Counted from the first letter of the stretch, positions 17,809 to 26,100 are shown. The stretch: 64,000 nucleotides of DNA from Ferdinandcohnia sp036962685 (GCF_036962685.1 NZ_JBALOP010000025.1:62001-126000); one strand, 5' to 3'. A program made the numbers and translations. Notes: a model not told the origin generated them from the sequence alone.

Positions 17809-17823
17809 ACAATCAGCCTTTGT
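17798..17823. terminator. Terminator downstream of yppC, also usable by the sspM transcript
   Basis: CAAAGGCTGA and TCAGCCTTTG pair around ACAA. Read on the minus strand the stem is followed by TTTTTTCG, a good T run, so it can end the sspM transcript after repeat A copy 3. On the plus strand the tract is weaker (TATGTATATTTT). Confidence 0.7.
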
Positions 17824-17835
17824 ATGTATATTTTA

Positions 17836-18017
17836 GATGTCTAGCTCAGGCGCCATCGGCTCTCAGGTCTAAGCCAATCGCTTCGGAAGGTAAAAAACAC
17901 CTTCTGTCAGCGTTTGTCTTATGCTTGACTTGGACAGGAAGTGCTGACATCGACGTTCGCCACAGGACGTGGCGGTACTTAGTCGATGTTCCTCTATCCG
18001 TGCGCCTAGCGCTTTTC
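17836..18017 (-). repeat. Repeat family A, copy 3 (with a nested palindrome)
   Basis: Minus-strand copy that begins at the base after the sspM stop (TAA then GAAAAGCGC) and ends CTAGACATCT. It carries roughly 60 extra bases, including a nested hairpin at 17947-17989: outer arms ACATCGAC/GTCGATGT, inner arms CGCCAC/GTGGCG. The inner part matches the reverse complement of the module seen in repeat B (CAGGACGTGGCG). Confidence 0.82.
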
Positions 18018-18122
18018 TTAGGTTGATGGTCGATTAGGTCCTTCAAGTTTTTTGTTTCCATAACCAGGAGCTGTCTCTTCATTACGTTCTTGTTTATTTT
18101 TCTTTTTATCCTTCTTTGCCAT
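18018..18122 (-). CDS. sspM: Small acid-soluble spore protein SspM
   Basis: A 34-residue lysine-rich protein starting MAKKDKKKNKQ and ending KKLEGPNRPST. The ending is nearly identical to B. subtilis SspM (KKLGGPNRPST). A strong AGGAGGTG lies 8 nt before the ATG. Such minor SASPs are made in the forespore under sigma-G and accumulate in the spore core. It lies near the ypp genes as in B. subtilis. Repeat A copy 3 follows the stop codon without a gap. Confidence 0.9.
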   Translation of the reverse strand: MAKKDKKKNKQERNEETAPGYGNKKLEGPNRPST

Positions 18123-18143
18123 GGAACCTTCACCTCCTGCTAG

Positions 18144-18174
18144 TAGTGTGAGCATTTTTCTTTATTACCATTCT
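18144..18174 (-). promoter_or_regulatory. Candidate sigma-G promoter for sspM
   Basis: On the minus strand AGAATG (18169-18174), 18 bases, CACACTA (18144-18150), resembling the sigma-G consensus TGAATR / CATACTA with two mismatches or fewer in each box. Position just upstream of the ribosome site is compatible with a very short leader. Inference from motif only. Confidence 0.35.
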
Positions 18175-18321
18175 AAAAAGTATGAAAGTGTTGTCGAAAA
18201 AGGAGAGAAGTGATAGGGGAAATCCACTTTCTTTGACGAATGAAAACTAGTTTTGTCAAGCGTGCAGGAGGAAAATTTTCCACGTCGAAACTACTTAAAA
18301 AGACCGTTTAGGAGGATGGAT

Positions 18322-18582
18322 ATGTTGAAGGATGAACTGAAGACGAAAGTACATGTTCTTGATGATATTGACCAATTGCTTTTTACGCTAAACAAGATTG
18401 ATATGCAAATCAAGACAGAGGTGGATAAGTATATTCATGAGGAAGGACATCAACATATTAATCAATTAAAGCAACTTGAAAATGAGCTTATCTCTTTACG
18501 TAAGGCGTATCGTAATCAAAATGCTGAACAAGCCGTGCAATCTGAAAAGGAGCATTCCTATCACTTAACATTAAGCTATTAA
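18322..18582 (+). CDS. yppD: YppD-like small protein
   Basis: An 86-residue, highly charged, probably helical protein (LENELISLRKAYRNQ) without recognised domains. It lies between yppC/sspM and yppE, where B. subtilis has yppD. ATG 18322 is chosen because AGGAGG ends 6 nt upstream, whereas the in-frame ATG 18316 would touch it. Function unknown. Confidence 0.65.
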   Translation: MLKDELKTKVHVLDDIDQLLFTLNKIDMQIKTEVDKYIHEEGHQHINQLKQLENELISLRKAYRNQNAEQAVQSEKEHSYHLTLSY

Positions 18583-18611
18583 AGCGGTATGATAGATGTT
18601 GAGGTGAGAGA

Positions 18612-18977
18612 ATGTATACGGAACTATTAGCGAAGACAAATAGGCTAAAGGATCTCTGTGATCAGTCCATTAACCGATTAGAGGATGTCAAGGATAATGA
18701 ATCATATGTTGCGGACTTTTATCAAGAAGTCAAGCCATTTGTGGACGATACAATGGAAATTGCGGACAGCTGGAGAGAATTAGCGATTGAATGGATCAAA
18801 AAAGAATTCCCCAAAAATCTTCATCCAAATCAGATTGATGCTACCCATGAAAACATACAGCATATCTCGATTCAAAGCTTTTACCGGGATACAAAAGTCA
18901 AACGCTTTAAAAATATGTACGAATCAATCCAGTACGTACTTGATAACATCCTTGAGAAGGTAACAATCCTTAAATAA
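18612..18977 (+). CDS. yppE: YppE family protein (DUF1798)
   Basis: A 121-residue all-helical cytoplasmic protein. The FPKNLHPNQIDATHENIQHI segment near 72-91 fits the DUF1798/YppE family as I recall it. A GAGGTGAG ribosome site precedes it. A terminator follows, separating it from yppG. Function unknown. Confidence 0.82.
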   Translation: MYTELLAKTNRLKDLCDQSINRLEDVKDNESYVADFYQEVKPFVDDTMEIADSWRELAIEWIKKEFPKNLHPNQIDATHENIQHISIQSFYRDTKVKRFKNMYESIQYVLDNILEKVTILK

Positions 18978-18987
18978 GCCTTTCGTT

Positions 18988-19022
18988 GAAAGATACCCTT
19001 ATATAATTGGTATCTTTTTTGT
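18988..19022 (+). terminator. Terminator after yppE
   Basis: AAAGATACC and GGTATCTTT pair around an AT-rich loop, followed by TTTGTTT. Confidence 0.82.
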
Positions 19023-19026
19023 TTGA

Positions 19027-19054
19027 ACATATAACCCAGTTTTTACATATTCTA
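19027..19054 (+). promoter_or_regulatory. Candidate sigma-K promoter for yppG
   Basis: AC (19027-19028), 17 bases, CATATTCTA (19046-19054), an exact fit to the sigma-K pattern AC - CATANNNTA. It lies about 34 nt before the yppG start, consistent with late mother-cell expression of a coat protein. Confidence 0.6.
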
Positions 19055-19087
19055 AAGAAAAAGAACATTACAGGAGGTTTGTTCCAC

Positions 19088-19474
19088 ATGTATCAGTATA
19101 ATCGCAGGAACAAAGCTGTCAGACCTTATGGAAATTCGTGGCCATTTTATGGGCAGCCTACCTATCAACAATTTTATGGTGGAGGGTATCAATCCGGGTG
19201 GAATCAATACTCTCCTCCTTCCTACATGCATTATAATTTGAACAGTTATCCTGGTTATTCATCATACGGGTATCAAGCACCATTCCAAACCCCATATCCG
19301 ACAGGAATGGGTCAGACGCAGCAAAAAGGGGGAGGGACCATCCTCAATCAATTTAAGAAAAAGGATGGAACCTATGATATCAATAAAATGATGGACACAG
19401 CGGGTCAAATGGTAGGGGCTGTAAACCAGGTTAACTCAATCGTAAAAGGCCTAACGAAAACATTCAAGGTATAG
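19088..19474 (+). CDS. yppG: YppG-like spore coat protein
   Basis: A 128-residue protein whose first 75 residues are rich in Tyr, Gly, Pro, Gln and Asn (YQYNRR, YGQPTYQQFYGGGY). A C-terminal domain follows, ILNQFKKKDGTYDINKMMDTAGQMVGAVNQV, where the part after about residue 85 is helical. This pattern and position match B. subtilis YppG. ATG 19088 has AGGAGG upstream; an earlier in-frame start would run through the promoter. A sigma-K type promoter upstream supports a coat function. Confidence 0.82.
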   Translation: MYQYNRRNKAVRPYGNSWPFYGQPTYQQFYGGGYQSGWNQYSPPSYMHYNLNSYPGYSSYGYQAPFQTPYPTGMGQTQQKGGGTILNQFKKKDGTYDINKMMDTAGQMVGAVNQVNSIVKGLTKTFKV

Positions 19475-19487
19475 AGGCTAAAACGAA

Positions 19488-19523
19488 AAGAAAGCTGAAG
19501 ATAATATGACAGCTTTCTTTTTA
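19488..19523 (+). terminator. Terminator after yppG
   Basis: GAAAGCTG and CAGCTTTC form the stem, followed by TTTTTA. Confidence 0.82.
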
Positions 19524-19530
19524 CATAGGG

Positions 19531-19674
19531 TTATTTATTTTTCTTTTGTTCATCATATTGTTTTGCTAATAGCTGTAATGCTTCATTATAGGATAATCCC
19601 GAATTCGCATTGAGACGTTTAACTTCCTCGACGTCTGTATCTGAGTATTGCTTCGTATTAAATCCTTTTGCCAT
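19531..19674 (-). CDS. Small gamma-SASP-like protein
   Basis: A 47-residue protein starting MAKGFNTKQYSDTDVEEVKR. The TDVxxVKxxNAxSGLSYNEA segment resembles the repeat of gamma-type SASPs (TDVQAVKQANAQS in SspE). Here it occurs once. It lies directly after csgA on the same strand, in a group of probable forespore genes. It may be a minor SASP or an unrelated small protein; the name is left open. Confidence 0.6.
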   Translation of the reverse strand: MAKGFNTKQYSDTDVEEVKRLNANSGLSYNEALQLLAKQYDEQKKNK

Positions 19675-19688
19675 CTAATCCACCTTTT

Positions 19689-19937
19689 CTATAGCAATTC
19701 ATAAACTTCATTCAATTGATTCACACGTTTAAAATCTTTTTCATCCATTGCATAATTAATTTCATCAGGAAGAATCTTATTTAAAAACTCGATTTCTTCC
19801 TCATCTAAATCTCTAACCAATGCTTCCTCAGTGCGGTATTGGTTATTAATCATTTTTGTAAGGATGGCACGACTTATTTTATTTTCATCGCCATAATTTG
19901 AAATCGACTCAATTAAATACCCTAGCGTTTTGTCCAT
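19689..19937 (-). CDS. csgA: CsgA-like sigma-G-dependent spore protein
   Basis: An 82-residue acidic protein starting MDKTLGYLIESISNY and ending NQLNEVYELL. This matches my recollection of the CsgA family of B. subtilis (sigma-G-dependent sporulation-specific SASP). It lies 20 nt after a YbxH-like gene, the same csgA-ybxH neighbourhood known in B. subtilis though in reversed order here. Function inside the spore is unknown. Confidence 0.72.
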   Translation of the reverse strand: MDKTLGYLIESISNYGDENKISRAILTKMINNQYRTEEALVRDLDEEEIEFLNKILPDEINYAMDEKDFKRVNQLNEVYELL

Positions 19938-19957
19938 GATTGATCACCATTTCATTA

Positions 19958-20155
19958 TTAGGATTCTTCGAAAAAAGATGTAAATTCCTCTTCATTTGTT
20001 TCAGATTCTTTATAATACGGGTTGTCCTCAGTTGCATTTTTAGGATCGAGATTCGTTTTAATAACGAGAATAGGCTCATCACTAGCTTCCGCAATAATCC
20101 TGTCATTCAGTTCTTTAAAATCAGGTAAATTTTGATTGCCAGGCTTCTTGTCCAC
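19958..20155 (-). CDS. ybxH: YbxH-like small protein
   Basis: A 65-residue acidic protein starting at GTG with AGGAGGTG 6 nt upstream. It contains NLPDFKELNDRIIAEA, EPILVIKTNLDP and EDNPYYKE. The ILVIKTNLDP-PYY pattern fits YbxH, a forespore protein encoded beside csgA in B. subtilis. The match is from memory and moderate. It heads the minus-strand group ybxH-csgA-small SASP-like gene. Confidence 0.6.
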   Translation of the reverse strand: MDKKPGNQNLPDFKELNDRIIAEASDEPILVIKTNLDPKNATEDNPYYKESETNEEEFTSFFEES

Positions 20156-20213
20156 AATTACACCTCCTAGCCATATCATGCTAATCTTCTATGCAAAGTA
20201 TGTAAATTTGGAT

Positions 20214-20251
20214 ATAAAAAGAGAGACTAAAGTCAATGTACTCTAGTCTCG
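20214..20251 (-). terminator. Terminator of the Crp/Fnr-type gene
   Basis: On the minus strand GAGACTA and TAGTCTC form the stem, followed by CTTTTTATA. It lies just after the regulator gene. Confidence 0.8.
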
Positions 20252-20259
20252 CATATATA

Positions 20260-20955
20260 TTATATGAACAGTTCATCCTCTAAGCTTTCAGGATTGACAA
20301 TGATATTACTTTTTTCATCTACTACTACGATATCTTTTTTCTTTAATTTGGTTAATGTTCTACTAACCGTTTCGCGGGTTGTACCGATCATATTTGCTAA
20401 ATCCTTGTTTGTGAATTGTGTAGTAATCATAATTTTACCGTCTTGCATCTTTTGGCCGTCCGTATTACATAGGCGCAATATCAGCTTAATGATTTGCTCG
20501 TATGTATTATTTAATATTTGTGCCTCCAATCGATTTTGAAGGTCTACTATTTTTTCACCCATCACTTTAAAAAGCTTAATGCAAACCTGTGGATGCTGTA
20601 AAAGTACATTTTCAAAATGAGAAATTGAAATAACAACAGCCTTCGTGTCCTCCATTACTAAAGCATAAGCGGGGTAGTTTCCTTTACGGAAAAAACCGAC
20701 ATGGGGGAACATATCCCCATCCTTTTGGACGGTTACAATTTGTTCTTTTCCATTTATATCATTTTTATATATTTTTACTTTTCCTTTAAAGATAAAATAA
20801 ACATTCTCCAACGGATCATCCTGCATAAAAACATGTGTGGCCCTTTTATATTGACGGTATTGAGCAATGTTTACTATCTCATTTAACTCATTGCTCGTTA
20901 ATTCTTTAAAAAGTGGTACCGTTCGTAAAACCTCAGCTATTTCAATCCGATTCAT
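20260..20955 (-). CDS. Crp/Fnr-family transcription regulator
   Basis: A 231-residue protein with an N-terminal cyclic-nucleotide-like beta roll (about 10-120, with PLENVYFIFKGKVKIY and KDGDMF), a dimer helix, and a C-terminal winged helix (TNKDLANMIGTTRETVSRTL, about 174-193). The recognition helix ETVSRTL is of the Fnr type and should read a TGTGA-N6-TCACA-like site. The Fe-S cysteine cluster of Bacillus Fnr is absent; only two scattered cysteines remain (VCIKLF, RLCNTD), so direct oxygen sensing by a cluster is unlikely. An ArcR- or NtcA-like sensor is possible. A good ribosome site, GGAGTG, precedes the ATG. Confidence 0.88.
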   Translation of the reverse strand: MNRIEIAEVLRTVPLFKELTSNELNEIVNIAQYRQYKRATHVFMQDDPLENVYFIFKGKVKIYKNDINGKEQIVTVQKDGDMFPHVGFFRKGNYPAYALVMEDTKAVVISISHFENVLLQHPQVCIKLFKVMGEKIVDLQNRLEAQILNNTYEQIIKLILRLCNTDGQKMQDGKIMITTQFTNKDLANMIGTTRETVSRTLTKLKKKDIVVVDEKSNIIVNPESLEDELFI

Positions 20956-21210
20956 ATGTATTCACTCCATATCTCACTATTATCTTAAGTGTACCAAACT
21001 ACTAGATTATAGGTAAAGCATTACCAGATTTCAGCCGCTAGAATTTATCAGGTTAAAAGGTCGTTGTATTAAAGTATGAAAGGAAAACTAGTCCTAATCA
21101 CTTAATTAAAAAAGAAATTTACGTCTAATGTAATATTTTCTCGGTTTTATTTATAGATTTAATGTAGAAATCAAAATGGTTTCAATAAAATACTATAGGG
21201 GGTCAATCGT

Positions 21211-22896
21211 TTGAAAAGGAAGCTTTCAGTTGGATTGGTATTATTGCTTTCTATCTTTTTAGGTTTATCTGGTTGTTTTAGTGGAGAAACAACAACGAAT
21301 GAACCAGAAAAACCAACAACTCCTAGTGAGGAAGGTAAAGAGAACGGTCAGGAAGCATCTGGACCAAAGATTCTTCGTTTAAATAATAACGAAGAGCCTG
21401 GTTCATTACACCCAGGGACAGCACAAGGAACACATGATTCATGGATTCTTGAGCATGCATTTGAAGGATTAACAAAGAAGACTCCTGAAGGAGAAATCGT
21501 AGCAGGAATGGCTGAATCTTGGGAGCCGAGTGAGGATGGCTTAACATGGAAATTCAAGCTTCGTAGTGATGCAAAATGGTCGAATGGTGACCCGGTTACC
21601 GCTCATGACTTTGAATATGCATGGAAGTATGCCCTAAATCCAGAAACTGCGTCTACATATGCATATCAACTCTATTATTTAGAGGGTGGAGAAGCGTATA
21701 ACTCTGCAGAAGAGGGTGCGGATTTAGCTGCACTAGAAGCTGCAGTCGGTGTAAAAGCTGTGGATGATACAACATTAGAGGTTAAGCTTGCACAGCCAAC
21801 ACCTTATTTCTTAGATTTAACATCCTTCTACACGTATTATCCAATTAATAAGGCTGTTCAGGAGTCAAATCCAGAATGGTACCAGGAAGCAGATTCCTAT
21901 GTATCAAATGGTGCATTTAAATTGACAGAGTGGAAGCATAAAGAAAGCATGAAGCTTGCAAAGAACGAAAACTATTATGACAAAGACAAAATTAATTTAG
22001 ATGAAGTTCATTTCGCCATTATCGATGATGAGAATACATCATGGCAAATGTATCAATCAGATGAATTGGATTTAGTGTATCCATTACCACAGGATGTCAT
22101 TGGTCAATTAAAGGATCAAAATAATCCTGAGTTCCAGATTGGAACAGACCTTGCTGTTTATTACTATAATTTAAACACAGAGAAGAAGCCATTTAATAAT
22201 GTAAAGATTCGTAAAGCGTTATCCATGGCAATTGATCGTGAAACGATTGTAGAGCATGTGGCACAAGGTGGTCAACAAGCTGCATATTCGGTAGTGCCGC
22301 CAGGAATCCCTGATGTTTCAGGTGATTATCAAGAAAATTCTGGTAAATTATTTGAAGCAAATATTGAAGAAGCGAAAAAGTTAATGGAAGAGGGCTTGGC
22401 TGAGGAAGGTCTTGATAAGTTTCCAGCCGTAACATTAACTTACAATACGTCAGATGGCCATAAGATGATTGCGGAAGCTGTTCAGGAGATGTGGCGTAAA
22501 AATCTTGGTGTCGAAATTACGTTAGAAAACGTTGAGTTCCAAGTAAAGCTTGACCGTGAAAAAGCAGGTGATTATGAAATTTCCAGAGCGGGTTGGGTTG
22601 GTGACTATGTAGATCCAATGACATTTATGGACCTTTGGGTAACAGATGGACCATATAATGATGCGAACTGGGGCAATGCTGAGTACGACAAGCTTGTTAA
22701 CCTAGCGAAAACAACAATGAATCAAGAAGATCGCATGAAGGCCATGCATGATGCTGAAAAAATCCTAATGGATGAGATGCCAGTAATCCCTGTTTATTTC
22801 TATACAAAACCATTTACTGTGAAGCCACATGTAACAGGTATTTACACACCAATCAATAGTTATCCTCAGTTCATTTATGCAGATATCAAAAACTAG
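21211..22896 (+). CDS. oppA: Oligopeptide ABC transporter substrate-binding lipoprotein
   Basis: Binds extracellular peptides for uptake. The 561-residue protein has a lipoprotein signal with lipobox LSGC (Cys22), a Thr/Pro/Glu linker, and a family 5 solute-binding domain (LRLNNNEEPGSLHPG near 48, HDFEYAWKYALNPETAS near 131). It starts at TTG with AGGGGGT upstream. Repeat A copy 4 and a terminator lie between it and oppB, so the binding protein is probably made in excess over the permease. Substrate range cannot be told; Opp and Dpp types are similar. Confidence 0.93.
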   Translation: MKRKLSVGLVLLLSIFLGLSGCFSGETTTNEPEKPTTPSEEGKENGQEASGPKILRLNNNEEPGSLHPGTAQGTHDSWILEHAFEGLTKKTPEGEIVAGMAESWEPSEDGLTWKFKLRSDAKWSNGDPVTAHDFEYAWKYALNPETASTYAYQLYYLEGGEAYNSAEEGADLAALEAAVGVKAVDDTTLEVKLAQPTPYFLDLTSFYTYYPINKAVQESNPEWYQEADSYVSNGAFKLTEWKHKESMKLAKNENYYDKDKINLDEVHFAIIDDENTSWQMYQSDELDLVYPLPQDVIGQLKDQNNPEFQIGTDLAVYYYNLNTEKKPFNNVKIRKALSMAIDRETIVEHVAQGGQQAAYSVVPPGIPDVSGDYQENSGKLFEANIEEAKKLMEEGLAEEGLDKFPAVTLTYNTSDGHKMIAEAVQEMWRKNLGVEITLENVEFQVKLDREKAGDYEISRAGWVGDYVDPMTFMDLWVTDGPYNDANWGNAEYDKLVNLAKTTMNQEDRMKAMHDAEKILMDEMPVIPVYFYTKPFTVKPHVTGIYTPINSYPQFIYADIKN

Positions 22897-22902
22897 GTAA
22901 TA

Positions 22903-23025
22903 ACAAAAGCGCAAGCGCCTTGGTCAGCCTCGACAAGCATAAGAAAAGCTGGCGAGAAGGATGTACTTTATCCTTCTTGACAGATTGGCTAGACCAGAGA
23001 GGCTAGGCGCTGGAGCTGGACTTGG
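22903..23025 (+). repeat. Repeat family A, copy 4
   Basis: Begins 6 nt after the oppA stop. AGCGCCT near the 5' end pairs with AGGCGCT near the 3' end, AGCCTC with GAGGCT, and AGAAGGAT with ATCCTTCT. Compared with copies 1-3 the inner stem is changed on both sides, so the pairing is kept. An intrinsic terminator follows downstream. Confidence 0.85.
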
Positions 23026-23090
23026 ATACACCCATTAAAAGGTATCCACCACGATAATTTTTATAATTTCTTAGACCACTAGGAAATCGA

Positions 23091-23121
23091 GGTATGCTGG
23101 GAACCAGCATACCCGATTTTT
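23091..23121 (+). terminator. Terminator/attenuator between oppA and oppB
   Basis: A perfect 10-bp stem, GGTATGCTGG and CCAGCATACC, with a 3-base loop, followed by CGATTTTT. It may end most transcripts after oppA while allowing some read-through to oppBCDF. Confidence 0.88.
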
Positions 23122-23206
23122 ACTTGTCCATGATGTGCTCAAGGCCTAAGTTCGCCACAAAACGTGGCAGTTAGAAGTAGACAAACCTTTAAATAAGGGG
23201 GATTAC

Positions 23207-24136
23207 ATGCTTAAGTATATTGGAAAACGAATAGTCCTTGCAGTTGTAACCCTTTGGGTAATTATCACACTAACTTTCATCTTAATGCATAGTATTCCTG
23301 GAAACCCATTTGCCCAAGAAGGAACAATGCCAGAGGCAGTTTATAATAATCTTCAAAGCTATTATAATTTGGACAAACCTTTACTCGTACAATATGGTCT
23401 TTATTTACTTTCTATTCTACAGTTTGATTTCGGACCTTCTTATAAATCTTCAACTTTAACAGTGAATGACTTAATCGTAAATGGCTTTCCTGTTTCCTTG
23501 CATTTAGGAACACAGGCCTTACTGTTTGCGATTCCGCTTGGATTGTTATTTGGAATTATTGCAGCCCTTTATCGGAATCGATGGCCAGATTACTCATCTA
23601 TGATTCTTGCAATCATCGGGATTTCGGTTCCTAACTTTATTCTTGCAACCTTTCTTATCAATTACTTAGCAGTTGAGTTGCGATGGTTCCCAGTTGCAAC
23701 CTGGAAATCCTGGTCCCATACGGTGCTCCCGTCTCTGTCACTAGCGATGATGCCAATGGCTTTTATTGCAAGATTAATGAGGTCAAGCATGCTAGAGGTG
23801 ATGAGTCAGGATTATATTTTAACGGCAAAAGCAAAAGGTATCAAAAAAGGTGCAATCATATTGAAGCATGCCATTCGAAACGCTATTCTGCCGGTCGTTA
23901 CAATTGTCGGGATTTTGATTGCGAATATTGTAACAGGGAGCTTTATTATTGAAAAAATATTTGGTATCCCGGGTATGGGAGAAATGTTTGTAACAAGTAT
24001 TTTTAATCGGGATTACCCTGTTATTCTCGGTTCGACGATTTTTTATTCAGCCATCCTCATTCTGTTTATTCTCATTGTTGATATCGCCTATACGTGGATT
24101 GATCCAAGAATTAAAGTAACGGGGGAGAGCAAATGA
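23207..24136 (+). CDS. oppB: Oligopeptide ABC transporter permease OppB
   Basis: A 309-residue inner membrane permease with six predicted helices starting at residues 8-28 (IVLAVVTLWVIITLTFILM). The family N-terminus (MLKYIGKRI) and the EAA loop near LTAKAKGIKKGAIILKHAIRNA are present. A GGGGGAT ribosome site precedes it. It overlaps oppC by 4 nt (ATGA), so the two permeases are translationally coupled. Confidence 0.94.
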   Translation: MLKYIGKRIVLAVVTLWVIITLTFILMHSIPGNPFAQEGTMPEAVYNNLQSYYNLDKPLLVQYGLYLLSILQFDFGPSYKSSTLTVNDLIVNGFPVSLHLGTQALLFAIPLGLLFGIIAALYRNRWPDYSSMILAIIGISVPNFILATFLINYLAVELRWFPVATWKSWSHTVLPSLSLAMMPMAFIARLMRSSMLEVMSQDYILTAKAKGIKKGAIILKHAIRNAILPVVTIVGILIANIVTGSFIIEKIFGIPGMGEMFVTSIFNRDYPVILGSTIFYSAILILFILIVDIAYTWIDPRIKVTGESK

Positions 24137-25062
24137 AAAATCAACCAAATCTTACAGAAGACATGTTTGCACCTGTTGAACAGAAATTTGAGGAAGCTGA
24201 AAAAATTGCGAGACCAAGCATTTCATATTGGAAGGATGTATGGAATCGGTTAATAGAAAACAAATTAGCGATGCTTGGGCTCATTATCATCATTGTGATT
24301 GGAGTCCTGGCGATTATCGGACCTTATTTAAACGGATACACGTATTATGAGCAAGATTTTACAAAGAAGAACCTCCGTCCGAATGCGGAGCATTGGTTTG
24401 GGACAGATGCATCTGGAAGAGATTTGTTTACACGTGCATGGTATGGTGCAAGGATTTCGTTGTTTATTGGACTAATGGCAGCTTTAATTGATTTTGTAGC
24501 CGGGATTATTTATGGAGGCATTTCCGGTATACGTGGCGGTAGAACGGATAACATCATGATGAGAATCGCGGAAGTACTCTATGCCATTCCATACTTATTA
24601 ATGGTTATTTTGGTCATGATTGTCCTAGAAAGAGGAATATGGGCTATTATTATTGCGATGTCGATAACAGGATGGATACCAATGGCGAGACTTGTTCGAG
24701 GGCAAGTACTCCAACTGAAGGAATATGAATATGTTCAAGCAGCAAATGCAATGGGAGCAAAAACCTCATGGATTTTGAGTAGACATATGATTCCTAATAC
24801 GATGGGACCGATTTTAGTAAACGTAACATTAACCGTTCCAACTGCTATTTTTGCAGAAGCGACACTTAGCTTTTTAGGCCTTGGGATACCCGCTCCACAG
24901 GCAAGCTGGGGAACTATGGCAAATGATGCATTAGGTAGTATATTAATTGGGAATTTCTATCAATTATTTTTCCCAGCGTTTCTCATCTCGCTGACAATGT
25001 TTGCTTTTAATGTGTTCGGAGATGGACTAAGAGATGCACTCGATCCGAAATTACGGAAATAG
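24133..25062 (+). CDS. oppC: Oligopeptide ABC transporter permease OppC
   Basis: A 309-residue permease with a cytoplasmic N-terminal extension, a first membrane segment at about 50-68, and a large outer loop containing the typical HWFGTDASGRDLFTR. Further helices follow, with the EAA loop around YVQAANAMGAKTSWILSRHM near 205. It pairs with OppB to form the membrane channel. The gene overlaps oppB by 4 nt and is 24 nt before oppD. Confidence 0.94.
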   Translation: MKNQPNLTEDMFAPVEQKFEEAEKIARPSISYWKDVWNRLIENKLAMLGLIIIIVIGVLAIIGPYLNGYTYYEQDFTKKNLRPNAEHWFGTDASGRDLFTRAWYGARISLFIGLMAALIDFVAGIIYGGISGIRGGRTDNIMMRIAEVLYAIPYLLMVILVMIVLERGIWAIIIAMSITGWIPMARLVRGQVLQLKEYEYVQAANAMGAKTSWILSRHMIPNTMGPILVNVTLTVPTAIFAEATLSFLGLGIPAPQASWGTMANDALGSILIGNFYQLFFPAFLISLTMFAFNVFGDGLRDALDPKLRK

Positions 25063-25086
25063 ATTGACGAAAGGGATGAGTAGTAG

Positions 25087-26085
25087 TTGGAAAATATATT
25101 AGAAGTCAATGATCTGCATGTTTCGTTTGATACAAGTGCTGGGAAAGTAAAGGCAGTTCGAGGTGTTTCCTTCTCTGTTGAAAAAGGGGAAGCCATTGCA
25201 ATCGTTGGTGAATCGGGCTGTGGTAAAAGTGTGACCGCCAAATCTATTATGCGACTTCTTCCGTCCCCACAAGCAAAAATTGAAAAGGGCTCTATCATGT
25301 TGAATGGAGAAAACATTGTTCGAAAATCAGAAAAAGCGATGGAGAAAATAAGAGGGAATGAGATTGGGATGATTTTTCAGGATCCAATGACATCGTTAAA
25401 CCCAACGACAAAAATTGGGATCCAAATAGCAGAAGGGATTATTCGACATACAAAGATTCCAAAAAAGAAGGCGCTTGAACATGCTGTAAAAATGCTTGAA
25501 ATCGTAGGTATTCCACAGCCTGAAAAGCGAATTCATCAATATCCCCATGAATTTTCTGGTGGAATGAGGCAGCGGGTGATGATTGCAATCGCCCTTGCTT
25601 GCAAGCCGAAGCTTTTAATTGCGGATGAGCCGACAACAGCGCTAGATGTGACCATTCAAGCTCAAATTTTGCAGCTAATGAAGGAATTGCAGACTAAAAC
25701 GAATACTTCAATTATTTTAATTACGCATGACCTTGGTGTTGTAGCTGAAATGTGTAGCAAGGTTGTTGTGATGTATGCAGGCGAAATCGTGGAAACGGGC
25801 AGTGTCGGAGAAATCTTTTCTAATCCGACTCATCCGTATACAAAGGGATTGTTAAAATCAGTACCTCGACTGGATATGGATAAGCATGAAAAATTATCCA
25901 CCATTACGGGTACCCCTCCGGATTTACTTGACCCACCAAAGGGCTGTTCATTTTATCCGAGATGTGAAAGGGCAATGAAAATTTGTGCAGAACATAAACC
26001 GGAATTTGAAGGTGTTAGCCCGACGCAGTACAGCTCATGTTGGCTAAATCATCCGATGGCTAAAAAACGAACGAATTTCGTCTAA
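25087..26085 (+). CDS. oppD: Oligopeptide ABC transporter ATPase OppD
   Basis: A 332-residue ATPase with Walker A GESGCGKS near 39, signature SGGMRQRV near 157, Walker B LLIADEPTTALD near 177, and the C-terminal oligopeptide transporter extension with the paired cysteines of CSFYPRCERAMKIC. It starts at TTG with a weak GGGATGAG upstream. It forms the nucleotide-binding pair with OppF. Confidence 0.94.
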   Translation: MENILEVNDLHVSFDTSAGKVKAVRGVSFSVEKGEAIAIVGESGCGKSVTAKSIMRLLPSPQAKIEKGSIMLNGENIVRKSEKAMEKIRGNEIGMIFQDPMTSLNPTTKIGIQIAEGIIRHTKIPKKKALEHAVKMLEIVGIPQPEKRIHQYPHEFSGGMRQRVMIAIALACKPKLLIADEPTTALDVTIQAQILQLMKELQTKTNTSIILITHDLGVVAEMCSKVVVMYAGEIVETGSVGEIFSNPTHPYTKGLLKSVPRLDMDKHEKLSTITGTPPDLLDPPKGCSFYPRCERAMKICAEHKPEFEGVSPTQYSSCWLNHPMAKKRTNFV

Positions 26086-26100
26086 GGAGGAAGTCGAAAA

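Larger units (their letters stand above)
22897..23206 (+). other. oppA-oppB intergenic region
   Basis: This 310-base stretch holds no gene. In order it contains repeat A copy 4 (22903-23025), an intrinsic terminator (23091-23121), and a short palindrome GCCAC-AAAAC-GTGGC near 23155-23169. The palindrome resembles the nested module in repeat A copy 3. The oppB ribosome site AAGGGGG follows. Confidence 0.7.
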
